DNA of 64,000 bases from Gibbula magus (lineage: Eukaryota; Mollusca; Gastropoda; Trochida; Trochidae). The stretch spans positions 69,970,075 through 70,034,074 of the forward strand of contig OW388294.1 in assembly GCA_936450465.1 (NCBI GenBank), given 5' to 3'. The notes beneath the pieces were generated by a model. It saw only the letters and a program-made list of their open reading frames with translations. It was not told the origin of the DNA and ran no database searches. Both the position numbers and the translations under genes were made by a program. Positions 38,301 to 50,300 of the stretch are shown here, one piece after another (within the stretch, counting starts at the first letter, position 1; the number at the start of each line of letters is the position of its first letter).

Positions 38301-41300
38301 CAGAGCTACAGGTACAAGTCTGATCAATTCTACTCATCTTACCTGCCTTACACTCAGAGCTACAGGTACAAGTCTCATCAATTCTACTCATCTTACCTGC
38401 CTTACACTCAGAGCTACAGGTACAAGTCTGATCAATTCTACTCATCTTACCTGCCTTACACTCAGAGCTACAGGTACAAGTCTGATCAACTCTACTCATC
38501 TCACCTGCCTTACACTCAGAGCTACAGGTACAAGTCTGATCAATTCTAATCATCTTACCTGCCTTACACTCAGAGCTACAGGTACAAGTCTGATCAATTC
38601 TACTCATCTTACCTGCCTTACACTCAGAGCTACAGGTACAAGTCTGATCAATTCTAATCATCTTACCTGCCTTACACTCAGAGCTACAGGTACAAGTCTC
38701 ATCATTTCTACTCATCTTACCTGCCTTACACTCAGAGCTACAGGTACAAGTCTGATCAATTCTACTCATCTTACCTGCCTTACACTCAGAGCTACAGGTA
38801 CAAGTCTGATCAACTCTACTCATCTCACCTGCCTTACACTCAGAGCTACAGGTACAAGTCTGATCAATTCTAATCATCTTACCTGCCTTACACTCAGAGC
38901 TACAGGTACAAGTCTGATCAATTCTACTCATCTTACCTGCCTTACACTCAGAGCTACAGGTACAAGTCTGATCAATTCTAATCATCTTACCTGCCTTACA
39001 CTCAGAGCTACAGGTACAAGTCTCATCATTTCTACTCATCTTACCTGCCTTACACTCAGAGCTACAGGTACAAGTCTGATCAATTCTACTCATCTTACCT
39101 GCCTTACACTCAGAGCTACAGGTACAAGTCTGATCAATTCTACTCATCTTACCTGCCTTACACTCAGAGTTACAGGTACAAGTCTCATCAATTCTACTCA
39201 TCTTACCTGCCTTACACTCAGAGTTAAGGTACAAGTCTCATCAATTCTACTCATCTTACCTGCCTTACACTCAGAGCTACAGGTACAAGTCTGATCAATT
39301 CTACTCATCTTACCTGCCTTACCTGACAGCTCCTGGATGCTTGACCTCTAGTTAATTTATTCATTCAAATCTTCCAAGTGCGCAGTCCATGTTTTCAAAT
39401 AACTCTGCATTGAAAATTGTTTGTTTGATTTACCTTGTGTCATTAAATAAAATTATACCAGAATAATATGTTATATGTAAATGAATCGTTAAAAAGCTGG
39501 GTTTATTTGCATAAATTCTTGAGACTTAGAATATGGTAACTGAGTGAAAATTTGTTGTGTAATACAAATCTTTCTTTTAATAAGCTACATTTTATTAATC
39601 CATAGAATGAATAATTTAAGAGACACTGAACAATAATTCCTTCCTGGAATCACTTTTGATGCACATTTAATTGACAAGAATACTTGTACTAACTAACTTT
39701 CTACCAAGAATCCTCTTCAGTAAATGAATGTCTATGCCTCTTCTCCTAGGTGCTGGTGGCTCTAGCATGTGACCTAGGGATGGATACTCTCCCGTGCTGT
39801 GCGGAGGCTCACAAGTGGGCTTGGTTCCGTCGCTACTGCATGGCCGCCCGGGTTGCCGCGGCAATCGTCAAGCGCTCTCAGCTCCCCCAGGTGTTTGCAG
39901 AAGAAGTGATGAAGAAGATTCAGGATATTGCAGCGGAAGGGGAGGACATAACTCGCAACCATGAACAGCAGGACATCTTCAAACAGATCCATGACGAACA
40001 GCTGCTCATGTGGCTCAACAGGTTAGGTTTGGACACTCTCAAGGAACCTGTCGTGCTTTCCTAATCAGAATAATTACCATATTCGACAAAATTAGTTGAT
40101 AGAATCGTCTTTTTTCTGTATGTAGATTGAAAATATCCGAGCATTTTACTTATTTGACTAAGGTAAGGTAACTTTGAATAAGCGCCCCCCTTCTTCCAAT
40201 TTTCTAAGCACCTAGGCTCCTAATACGGTTAACTTGAATTGCAAGAACTTAATTATGTTATCACAATATTCTTATCAAAATAGTTGTTCAGCTGTTCAGG
40301 AAAGAAAATTATTTTTTCACCAAATTGTCCACTGAATGATCAAAGTTCAAGTCAAGGACAAAAGAACTTATATCGTCTTTTAGACACCTCTTATTAAACT
40401 TTGTTTACAATATATATGTCATTATTTAACAAAACATTTCTGAACTTCCAGGAAGCCAGATGATTGGACGCTGAGCTGGGGAGGAAGTGGTCAGATCTGG
40501 GTGTGGGGTCACAACCACAGAGGTCAACTTGGTGGAGTCGAGGGGGCCAAGGTCAAGCTGCCCATCAGCTGTGAGTCGCTGGCTAGTCTGAGACCGGTGC
40601 AGCTGATTGGTGGAGAACAAACTCTCTTCTCTGTGACAGCAGACGGCAAGGTGAGTATGAGCTTGACGGAGAAGTGATTATCTGCTTGAACTTGAACTGT
40701 AGACATATTGGCTGAGGAGGTTGTTTTTGTGAACACCATCATCATCTATTTTTGCCAGTTAGATGATAGGTGATGTACCTTCTGACTTATCATTATCAAT
40801 TACTAAAGTTTGTTCCGAACATCTGGAGGGGCGGGATAGCGCAGTGGTTAGCGCGTTCGGCTTTGGATCAAGAGGTCCGGGGTTCGAATCCCGCCAGGGG
40901 CACAGCAATTTTGTCTGCAGTAGAGAACTGTTCTACACGCAGTAAGGTTTGGGTGCAATGCTACACTGAATTTCAGTGCAGTACCACCAATGGTTCGCTA
41001 GTTCCAGCCGTTGCTCGCAGGTTTCACCGCAATGCATAACCACATGGCGTTGCGGGCTTTCTCCCTGCCATAATACTAGCAGCCGCGATATAAGTGAAAT
41101 ACTCTTGAAAGCGGCGTTAAACCCTAACTCACTCACTCACTCCGAACATCTGGAACATCCGCTAATTGAAAGTAGTGACTCCGAACACTGTTCTTGGCAT
41201 GAGGAACATATTCCTGTGCTATTTCATGGGAACATGTTCCACACGTCGAGAACAGTGTTTGGAGGCACTTCATTCACTTCGCGATTAAAAGGAGCAGGCC

Positions 41301-44300
41301 TCGGGTGTCTACTCCCACCCTTCAGGTGCTATAGCTATTTGCTCATTATGACTACTGCCACCTCCAGGTGTACGGTACAGGCTATGGAGCTGGAGGCAGA
41401 CTGGGTATCGGAGGCACTGACTCTGTGTCTACTCCAACCCTACTGGAGTCTATACAACACGTCTTCATCAAGAAGGTTGCTGTCAACTCAGGTGGCAAGC
41501 ACTGTCTGGCGCTCTCGTCTGAAGGAGAGGTGTACTCGTGGGGAGAGGGAGAGGACGGAAAACTCGGACATGGAAACAGAAGGTGAGTGCTTTTCTTGTC
41601 AATAATGCGGACATGTGGTTAAGGATCGGCACTGTGCTTCCTTCTTATACATGTCAAGGTTATGTTGTCTTATATAATATGACTATGTGATAATGTAATC
41701 TAATGACATCTATTGCATTGTTATCAGTAAAATTCAGGATAATGCAGCATCCTAGGTGATCGGCTGAGGGGTTCATTTTGGCCAATTATAACAGATGGGA
41801 CACTTTGTAAATGTTTAAAGAGTCCAACTTCTCAAATTTATAAGGGATGACAAACCAAATCGATTGGCAAATTTCCCTAGGACCCTAACTAGGTACAACT
41901 CTTATTATGTCTCCCAACCGAATAGGGTATTGTTTGTCTTAGGTCATCAATGTCCTCAGATGAATATTTTCTAGTACAGTTAAAGTTCATGTAAGATCTC
42001 ACAAAAAATGTGTATCACTTACGAAATGTATAAAATACCTTACAGTCCGTGTGACCGGCCACGTGTGATAGAGTCTCTGCGAGGGAAGGAAGTGATCGAC
42101 ATAGCGGCAGGCGGAGCTCACAGTGCGTGCATCACGTCTAACGGAGAGCTCTATACCTGGGGCAAAGGTCGTTACGGACGCCTTGGACACGGGGACAGTG
42201 AGGATCAGCCAAGACCAAAACTAGTAAGTTGATAATTATGAATTATTTTTTTTTTCTGCTTGAGAATCAAAGGAGTTTTTATCTACTTATTTTGAAAACT
42301 GAAATCGGAGAGGAAAGCTAGATATCTGGAGTCAACTTATATGTTTATTTATAGGATATATGAATGACTGTGTGTGGACTCATCACTGTGTTATACCCTT
42401 TTCCTTTGAGTGGTGTTTGTTCATCACACATGTTTTGTCCAATTATGTTAGCCCATCGTAAAATCTAATTATCCAGGTTGAAGCACTGAAGAACACCAGA
42501 GTGACGGATGTGGCGTGTGGAAGCGGTGATGCGCAGAGTTTGTGTATTACAGAGGACGACTGTGTGTGGAGCTGGGGAGATGGGGATTATGGGAAATTAG
42601 GTGAGACATTGTTTCATCTTTTCTTGTTGTTATGGTTGATTCATGCCATTCATAACATGACATTCGTATAAACCAAGTGAAACAAAAAATGATCAAGATT
42701 AGGTAAATAAATAGCCATTACTCCCTTTAAAACACAATATTTTCACAATAATTCTTCTTGATGACTGTGCTAGCTGGCTGATCTGATGGTGTGCAAATCA
42801 AGTGGGCCCTTTGGGGACGTTTTTAGGAGTAATTTGGCAGTTAAGATTTGCCCTACAAGCTATATGAACTAACGCTGATCCAACAGTAATGATTTTTCAA
42901 CTAAATGTATCGGACAGGTCGAGGAGGAAGTGACGGGTGCAAGGTCCCGGTGAAGATCGACTCCTTGCAGGGTCTTGGTGTGATAAAGGTGGAATGTGGA
43001 TCTCAGTTCTCTGTTGCTCTCACCAAGTCAGGAGCTGTCTACACATGGTATGTCGTACAGTGATTTCATCAGAGAATTGTGTTGCTCATTTGGCAAGAAA
43101 ACTGAATTACCCACAATCCCTTAGTGTCTTTCTCACCAATTCGAGTAATACATTTGTTCTTGACTGGACTCTTAAGTCAAGCCGACTGTTGATATGCAAA
43201 CTCAACACCTGCAATTAACTTCTAAAATGACCCTCAAAGATATTTCCTATGTAGTTCTAGCTCCTCTGAGATATCTCTCCCATATTCAAGATCACTATTT
43301 GTAGCGAGGTCTGCATGTGCTGTGCTTAACCTTTGGCCGTTCACAACTCAATTTTCACATGAGTAATAAGTACATTTCTTGACCTCACTTCTATCCATGA
43401 ATGGTTGCAGGGGCAAGGGAGACTACCACCGTCTAGGTCATGGAACAGATGACCACGTCAGACGACCACGACGAGTGTCCGCACTACAAGGCAAGAAGAT
43501 CATCAATGTCGCCTGTGGATCTCTGCACTGTGTAGCTTGCTCTGATGCAGGTAGATAATGTATTTAATTTATCATTCCTCCCCTGACATATGATGTGGGG
43601 GCATAAATCATTACCTTATGCGTCCGTCCAAAGACAGAGGTGAAGGAAAAAATATTCACTTGAACCTTCTGAAACTTGTATGTTTAGGAGTCACTGAATT
43701 TGGTGCCTTTAGATATTGTCTGATTTCTTTTAAATAATTGTTTTGTTTCCAAAGAAAAGAGTTAGATTTCTTTTTGGGAGAGATTTTTAGGCAGTTCCAG
43801 AAATGGGTTCACTTCGGAAGCAGAACTCGAGATAACTTATCTTTTTGAAATATTGTATATAACTCAAGTACTGAAGTGATGTAAGGTAAATCATACTGTG
43901 TTGCTCGAGTTTCTCCAGACTTGTCTTATTATCCCCCGCCAACATAGTTTGGGGGGGGATATTGAAATGGGCTCCGTCCGTCCGTCCGTCCCAATTTTGT
44001 TTCCAGAGCAGAACTCGAAAACTATAAGACATATCTCAACGAAACTTGGTGTGTGGAACAATCATCATGTGTAGATGTGCCTTTTGGGGTTTTCAACTTC
44101 TTCGAGTTATTTTTTTTTTCCGTTTCCATGGATATGTAACTTAGAATTTCGTTTCCGCAGCAGAACTTGAAAACCAGAAGACATATCTCAACGAAACTTG
44201 GTGTGTGGAACATTCATCATGTGTAGATGTGCCTTTTGGGGTTTTCAACTTCTTTGAGTTATTTTTTTTTACCGTTTCCATGGAAATGTAACTAAGAAAT

Positions 44301-47300
44301 TCGTTTCCGGAACAGAACTCGAAAACTATAAGACATATCTCAATGAAATTTGGTGTGTGGAACAATCATCATGTGCAGATGTGCCTTTTGGGGTTTTCAA
44401 CTTCTTCCAGTTATTTTTTTTGATCGTTTCCATGGAAATGTAACTTAGATTTTGTTTCCGGAACAGAACTCGAAAACTATAAGACATATCTCAACGAAAT
44501 TTGGTGTGTGGAACTATCATCATGTGCAGATGTGCCTTTTGGGGTTTTCAACTTCTTCGAGTTATTTTTTTTTACCGTTTCCATGGATATGTAACTTAGA
44601 ATTTCGTCTCCGCAGCAGAACTTGAAAACCATAAGACATATCTCAACGAAACTTGGTGTGTGGAACATTCATCATGTGTGGATGTGCCTTTTGGGGTTTT
44701 CAACTTCTTCGAGTTATTTTTTTACCGTTTCCATGGAAATGTAACTTAGAATTTTGTTTCCGGAACAGAACTCGAAAACTATAAGACATATCTCAACGAA
44801 ACTTGGTGTGTGGAACAATCATCATGTGTAGATGTGCCTTTTGGGGTTTTCAACTTCTTTGAGTTATTTTTTTTTTATCGTTTCCATTGAAATGTAACTT
44901 AGAATTTTGTTTCCGGAACAGAACTCGAAAACTATAAGACATATCTCAACGAAATTTGGTGTGTGGAACAATCATCATGTGTAGATGTGCCTTTTGGGGT
45001 TTTCAACTTCTTCGAGTTATTTTTTTTTATCGTTTCCATGGAAATGTAACTTAAGAAATTCGTTTCCGGAACAGAACTCCAAAACTATAAGACATATCTC
45101 AACGAAACTTGGTGTGTGGAACAATCATCATGTGCAGATGTGCCTTTTGGGGTTTTCAACTTCTTCCAGTTATTGTTTTTTACCGTTTCCATGGAAATGT
45201 AACTTAGAATTTTGTTTCCGGAACAGAACTCGAAAACTATAAGACATATCTCAACGAAACTTGGTGTGTGGAACAATCATCATGTGCAGATGTGCCTTTT
45301 GGGGTTTTCAACTTCTTCGAGTTATTTTTTTGATCGTTTCCATGGAAATGTAACCTAGATTTTGTTTCCGGAACAGAACTCGAAAACTATAAGACATATC
45401 TCAACGAAACTTGATGTGTGGAACAATCATCATGTGTAGATCTGCCTTTTGGGGTTTTCAACTTCTTCGAGTTATTTTTTTTTACCGTTTCCATAGAAAT
45501 GTAACTTAGAATTTCGTTTCCGGAACAGAACTCGAAAACTATAAGACATATCTCAACGAAACTTGGTGTGTGGAACAATCATCATGTGCAGATGTGCCTT
45601 TTGGGGTTTTCAACTTCTTTGAGTTATTTTTTTTGATCGTTTTCATGGAAATGTAACTAAGAAATTCGTTTCCGGAACAGAACTCGAAAACTATAAGACA
45701 TATCTCAACAAAACTTGGTGTGTAGAACAATCATCATTTGTAGATCTGCCTTTTGGGGTTTTCAACTTCTTTGAGTTATTTTTTTTTACCGTTTCCATAG
45801 AAATGTAACTTAGAATTTCGTTTCCGGAACAGAACTCGAAAACTATAAGACATAACTCAACGAAACTTGGTGTGTGGAACAATCATCATGTGCAGATGTG
45901 CCTTTTGGGGTTTTCAACTTCTTTGAGTTATTTTTTTTGATCGTTTTCATGGAAATGTAACTAAGAAATTCGTTTCCGGAACAGAACTCGAAAACTATAA
46001 GACATATCTCAACAAAACTTGGTGTGTGGAACAATCATCATGTGTAGATGTGCCTTTTGGGGTTTTCAACTTCTTTGAGTTATTTTTTTTTACCGTTTCC
46101 ATGGAAATGTAACTAAGAAATTCGTTTCCGGAACAGAACTCGAAAACTATAAGACATATCTCAACAAAACTTGGTGTGTGGAACAATCATCATGTGTAGA
46201 TGTGCCTTTTGGGGTTTTCAACTTCTTTGAGTTATTTTTTTTGATCGTTTTCATGGAAATGTAACTAAGAAATTCGTTTCCGGAACAGAACTCGAAAACT
46301 ATAAGACATATCTCAACAAAACTTGGTGTGTGGAACAATCATCATGTGTAGATGTGCCTTTTGGGGTTTTCAACTTCTTTGAGTTATTTTTTTTTACCGT
46401 TTCTATAAAAATGTAACTTAGAAATTCGTTTCCGGAACAGAACTCCAAAACTATAAGACATATCTCAACGAAACTTAGTGTGTGGAACAATCATCATGTG
46501 TAGATGTGCCTGAAAGGCCCGATGGGCTTATGGTATTGCACGCTGACCAGCCGTCTGTAAACTTTTCGCATTTTGTCTTCTTCTCCAGAACCACTTTGTC
46601 TAAAGAGCTGAAATTTTGTGTGTTGTGTTTAGTTCAAAAAAGGTTCATAGGCACTGTTATTCAACAACTATTCTTCAATAAATTTTCCCAAAGGCGGGGG
46701 ATATGGCCGACTCTGTCTGCTTGTATATATCAGCAACTGTCTGCATGTATCAATATATATCTGCCTACCTGTACAGGTGAGGTATACACCTGGGGAGATA
46801 ACGACGAAGGACAGCTGGGAGACGGGACAACCAACGCAATACAGAGGCCTCGACTGGTGGCCGCACTACAGGGTATTGAGGACTTTCCTCACATTGCTTT
46901 TACAATATGATCTCTGCAAAGCTGTGTACTGCTTCATGATTCAAATTGAAAAAAGTTGTCCTATCAGTTTAGAAATTTGGTAATGATGAATATATTATCT
47001 ACACTACAAGTAAAGGAATACACTGGTGTGCAATAAGATCTCTGCATATCTGTGTGATAAGATCATAAATCAAATCAAAATGGAAAACTTTTCTATCAGT
47101 TTAGAAATTTGTAATCCAAGTGTTATTGTTAAGCTAGTTTTTAACCGGTAGCTATTATTTAGATACTATTCTGATTTGTCTAGTGGCATGTGGTTTACCT
47201 TCATTTCCATGAACTCTCAAAAATAATAATATTACTTGCTGCAAAATATTTCTCAATTAAGAATATTGTGTTCACCTTTGAGTCCCTATTACTGAACATT

Positions 47301-50300
47301 CATGACAACAAGTCATATTTCACATTTGATCTACTGGTGGAGCCAAGGGGGGTCAGGGTTTGAACACCCCTTCCCCATCTTTTGGAAATTTTGCATGTAA
47401 TTTTGTTAAGACACCCACCCCCTCTCCTTTCAAAATATCTTGATCAGCGTATGTGATTTTGCAATCATCATCCTTCCAATAGGTAAGAAGATCAACCGCG
47501 TGGCGTGTGGCTCCGCACACAGCCTGGCATGGTCGACCCACAAACCGGTGAGCGCAGGTAAACTCCCGACCAAGATCCCGATGGAGTACAACCACCTGGT
47601 GGGGTTGGAGGTGATGACTCTGAGAAACAGACTGGTCCTCCTCCACCACTTCTCCGACCTCTTCTGTCCATCCATACCCATGTTCGACATGCAGGACCGG
47701 CCACAGGACGAGGACATAGGGGACTCGGCTACAGGACTCGACGCTCTCCGCGGTGTGCTCGTCTCTACAGCAAAGGTAAGATCGATGGATTGTTTCTTGT
47801 TCTGGGCCCTTATTCTCAAAACGTTCGTACCCATAAAAATTATTAACTTTGATCGTAGCCCTTTGGTCGAGAATGGGCTTAAGAAGTTTATAGGTCTGCT
47901 AACATTTCGAGAATAAGGGACCTGTTGGTGTGACCTTTGTTGAGGGGTAACACAAAGGAAAGAAAACCATGTTCTTCTCTGGTAGAGTCTTTGTAGAATT
48001 TTGACATAAATAATATGCCCATGTATCCAAAGTTAAGTCAGTTTTAAGCAATTTTAATAAAATGTTAATGAAGATATCCAAAGAACAACAAATCATTATA
48101 TTGGAATTGAGCTTCTTGACTGGTAAGGTTATAACATTCAGATGTGTTTCTTGAGTGACAAACAGAAAGTAGGTTTCTATATTAGAAATGATTTACATAA
48201 GTGCTTGAAAAACATCACAAACCATACAGTAGTGTACCTTATTTCCATCATTTGAATTGTGGATACATGTCCATGTTCACTGTACAGGAGACGTCATTCC
48301 GTAAAGTGGTACAAGCCACGATGGTGAGAGACAAGCAACACGGACCAGTGGTGGAACTCAACAGAATACAGGTAGATGCTTGCTTTCTATTGACAGTGTT
48401 AAAAGAAAACTTTGAAAGATATTTTCTGATACTCTGTATTTCAGAGATATGATGCCAAATCGTGGTTTCATGATGTGCAATATTCAACACTCTAGCTGTT
48501 GAGTAACCACAACTGTGTAACAAAGACAATAGTCACAATTGGACCCTGAAATGGTATGCTGCCCTAAATATTCCGGGACCTGCGTGTTAATGGTTTATTA
48601 AGAATTCACTTTTAAATTTATTAAGACGATTTAGGCCAAGTTTTCACAGCGTTTTTTAAGTTTATACCTCCATGAACTTAATAAATTTTTAAGTCAATAC
48701 TTAAAAATATACAAATATACAAATTTGCAACAATTAGAGCTGTACTATTTATGCGTATAAAGACACCAAATATTAGCTCCGCCTACAACGTGTTCATCAG
48801 CCAATGAAAATGCACAACGCAACTAGCCATGAACATGACGTCATGGGGGCGTGGCTAAATGTGATGTGACATCACAAAATTAAGTTTATACAGGTATGAA
48901 CTGAATCTCTGTGACAGTGTTCAGCAAATCAGATCCACGCAAAGCAATTGCTATTTATTTATTTATTTGTATTTGATTACTGATATTGTCTGGTAGTTTC
49001 CAAAACTCTGTACTATGTTCTCTCCTCCAGGTGAAGAGATCACGCAGCAAGGGAGGGTTTGCCGGCCCGGACGGGGTCAAGTCGGTGTTTGGTCAGATGA
49101 GCGGCAAGATGGCCGTCTTTGGTTCGGACAGTCTCATGCTGCCTCATCGCATCTGGAAGGTCAAGTTTGTAGGTCAGTGGGTCATTCTGTGATTATTCAA
49201 CAATTTTAGAAACACTGACAGTCACCAAGTTAATAAAGTTAGTTGTTTGAATTTGCTAAGATGTACCACTTACGATTTGTTACAAATATGCTGTTAAAAC
49301 GTGATACTGATTCTTGTAACATTTCCAAGACTTTCTCAGTGTTAAGGTAACATTTGTCATATTGTTTTATCATTAAATCGCCGCTAATGGCTGCAATACT
49401 GCCGAAGCGGCGTTAAACAATAACTCACTCACTCACTCAATTTATCATTAAGAAAACATTCCCTTTGACAAAATGATTTTTAAAAATATAAATGCAATAT
49501 ATCTATGCTGATTTATGTTGTTGTTATCCAACAAGATCTTGAAAATCTACATCAAGCAAGAAATTAAAGTAACAACTCAACTCAATCACCTGTAACTCAC
49601 CTGTAACTCACTTGTAACTTACCTGTAACTCACCTGTAACTTACCTGTAACTCACCTGTAACTCACCTGTAACTCACCTGTAACTTACCTGTAACTCACC
49701 TGTCCTCCAGGTGAGAGTGTTGACGACTGTGGAGGAGGTTACAGCGAATCTATAGCCGAGATGTGTGATGAGCTGCAGAACGGTTGTCTCCCCTTATTGA
49801 TTGTGACACCCAACGGTCGCGACGAGTCCGGAGCAAACCGAGACTGCTTCTTGCTGAACCCAATGTTGAAACTGCCATTACATCAGAACATGTTCCGGTT
49901 CCTCGGTGAGCAGCGCATATTTTATTTTTATGAAAATCTCTATAAATGTGAAGAAGATGTACATGGGAATGGGAAATCTACATAAAGAATTCTTACCTGT
50001 ATGCACACATGACTTCGAATTTATGCTTGATTACAGTTTTACATATGAATATAATCATATTGCAATTCTAATTGTGGCTCCCAGTAAACTTACAATTATT
50101 TAGGTATATCAAAGTTTGTGAGTATTCTTTTTCTATATTTCATTATGTTATTTTCTGGTTCATACTATTTCAGTAAGACCTCATAAATTCTATTCTATTG
50201 AACAATTCTGGCTGACGTACTCAATAATATTCACAGGTATCCTGATCGGTATCGCTATCCGGAGTGGAAGTCCTCTGAGTCTCAACATCGCGGAGCCAGT

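Noticed and set aside
36154..39234. 1,026-codon minus-strand frame of Cys-rich repeats
   Set aside because: It is only the complement of the 54 bp minisatellite, open because the unit is a multiple of three without stops in this frame; no start context, no domain outside the repeat.
36137..39324. CRISPR-like array
   Set aside because: Units are contiguous with no unique spacers, in a eukaryotic intron; the same applies to the 37, 32, 152 and 167 bp arrays.
40770..41039. 89-codon and 209-codon frames around 40770-41605
   Set aside because: They run through the SINE and part of exon 39 in wrong frames.
44000..46490. Series of 63-codon minus-strand genes every 152 bp
   Set aside because: One frame per tandem unit, no independent start or conservation beyond the repeat itself.
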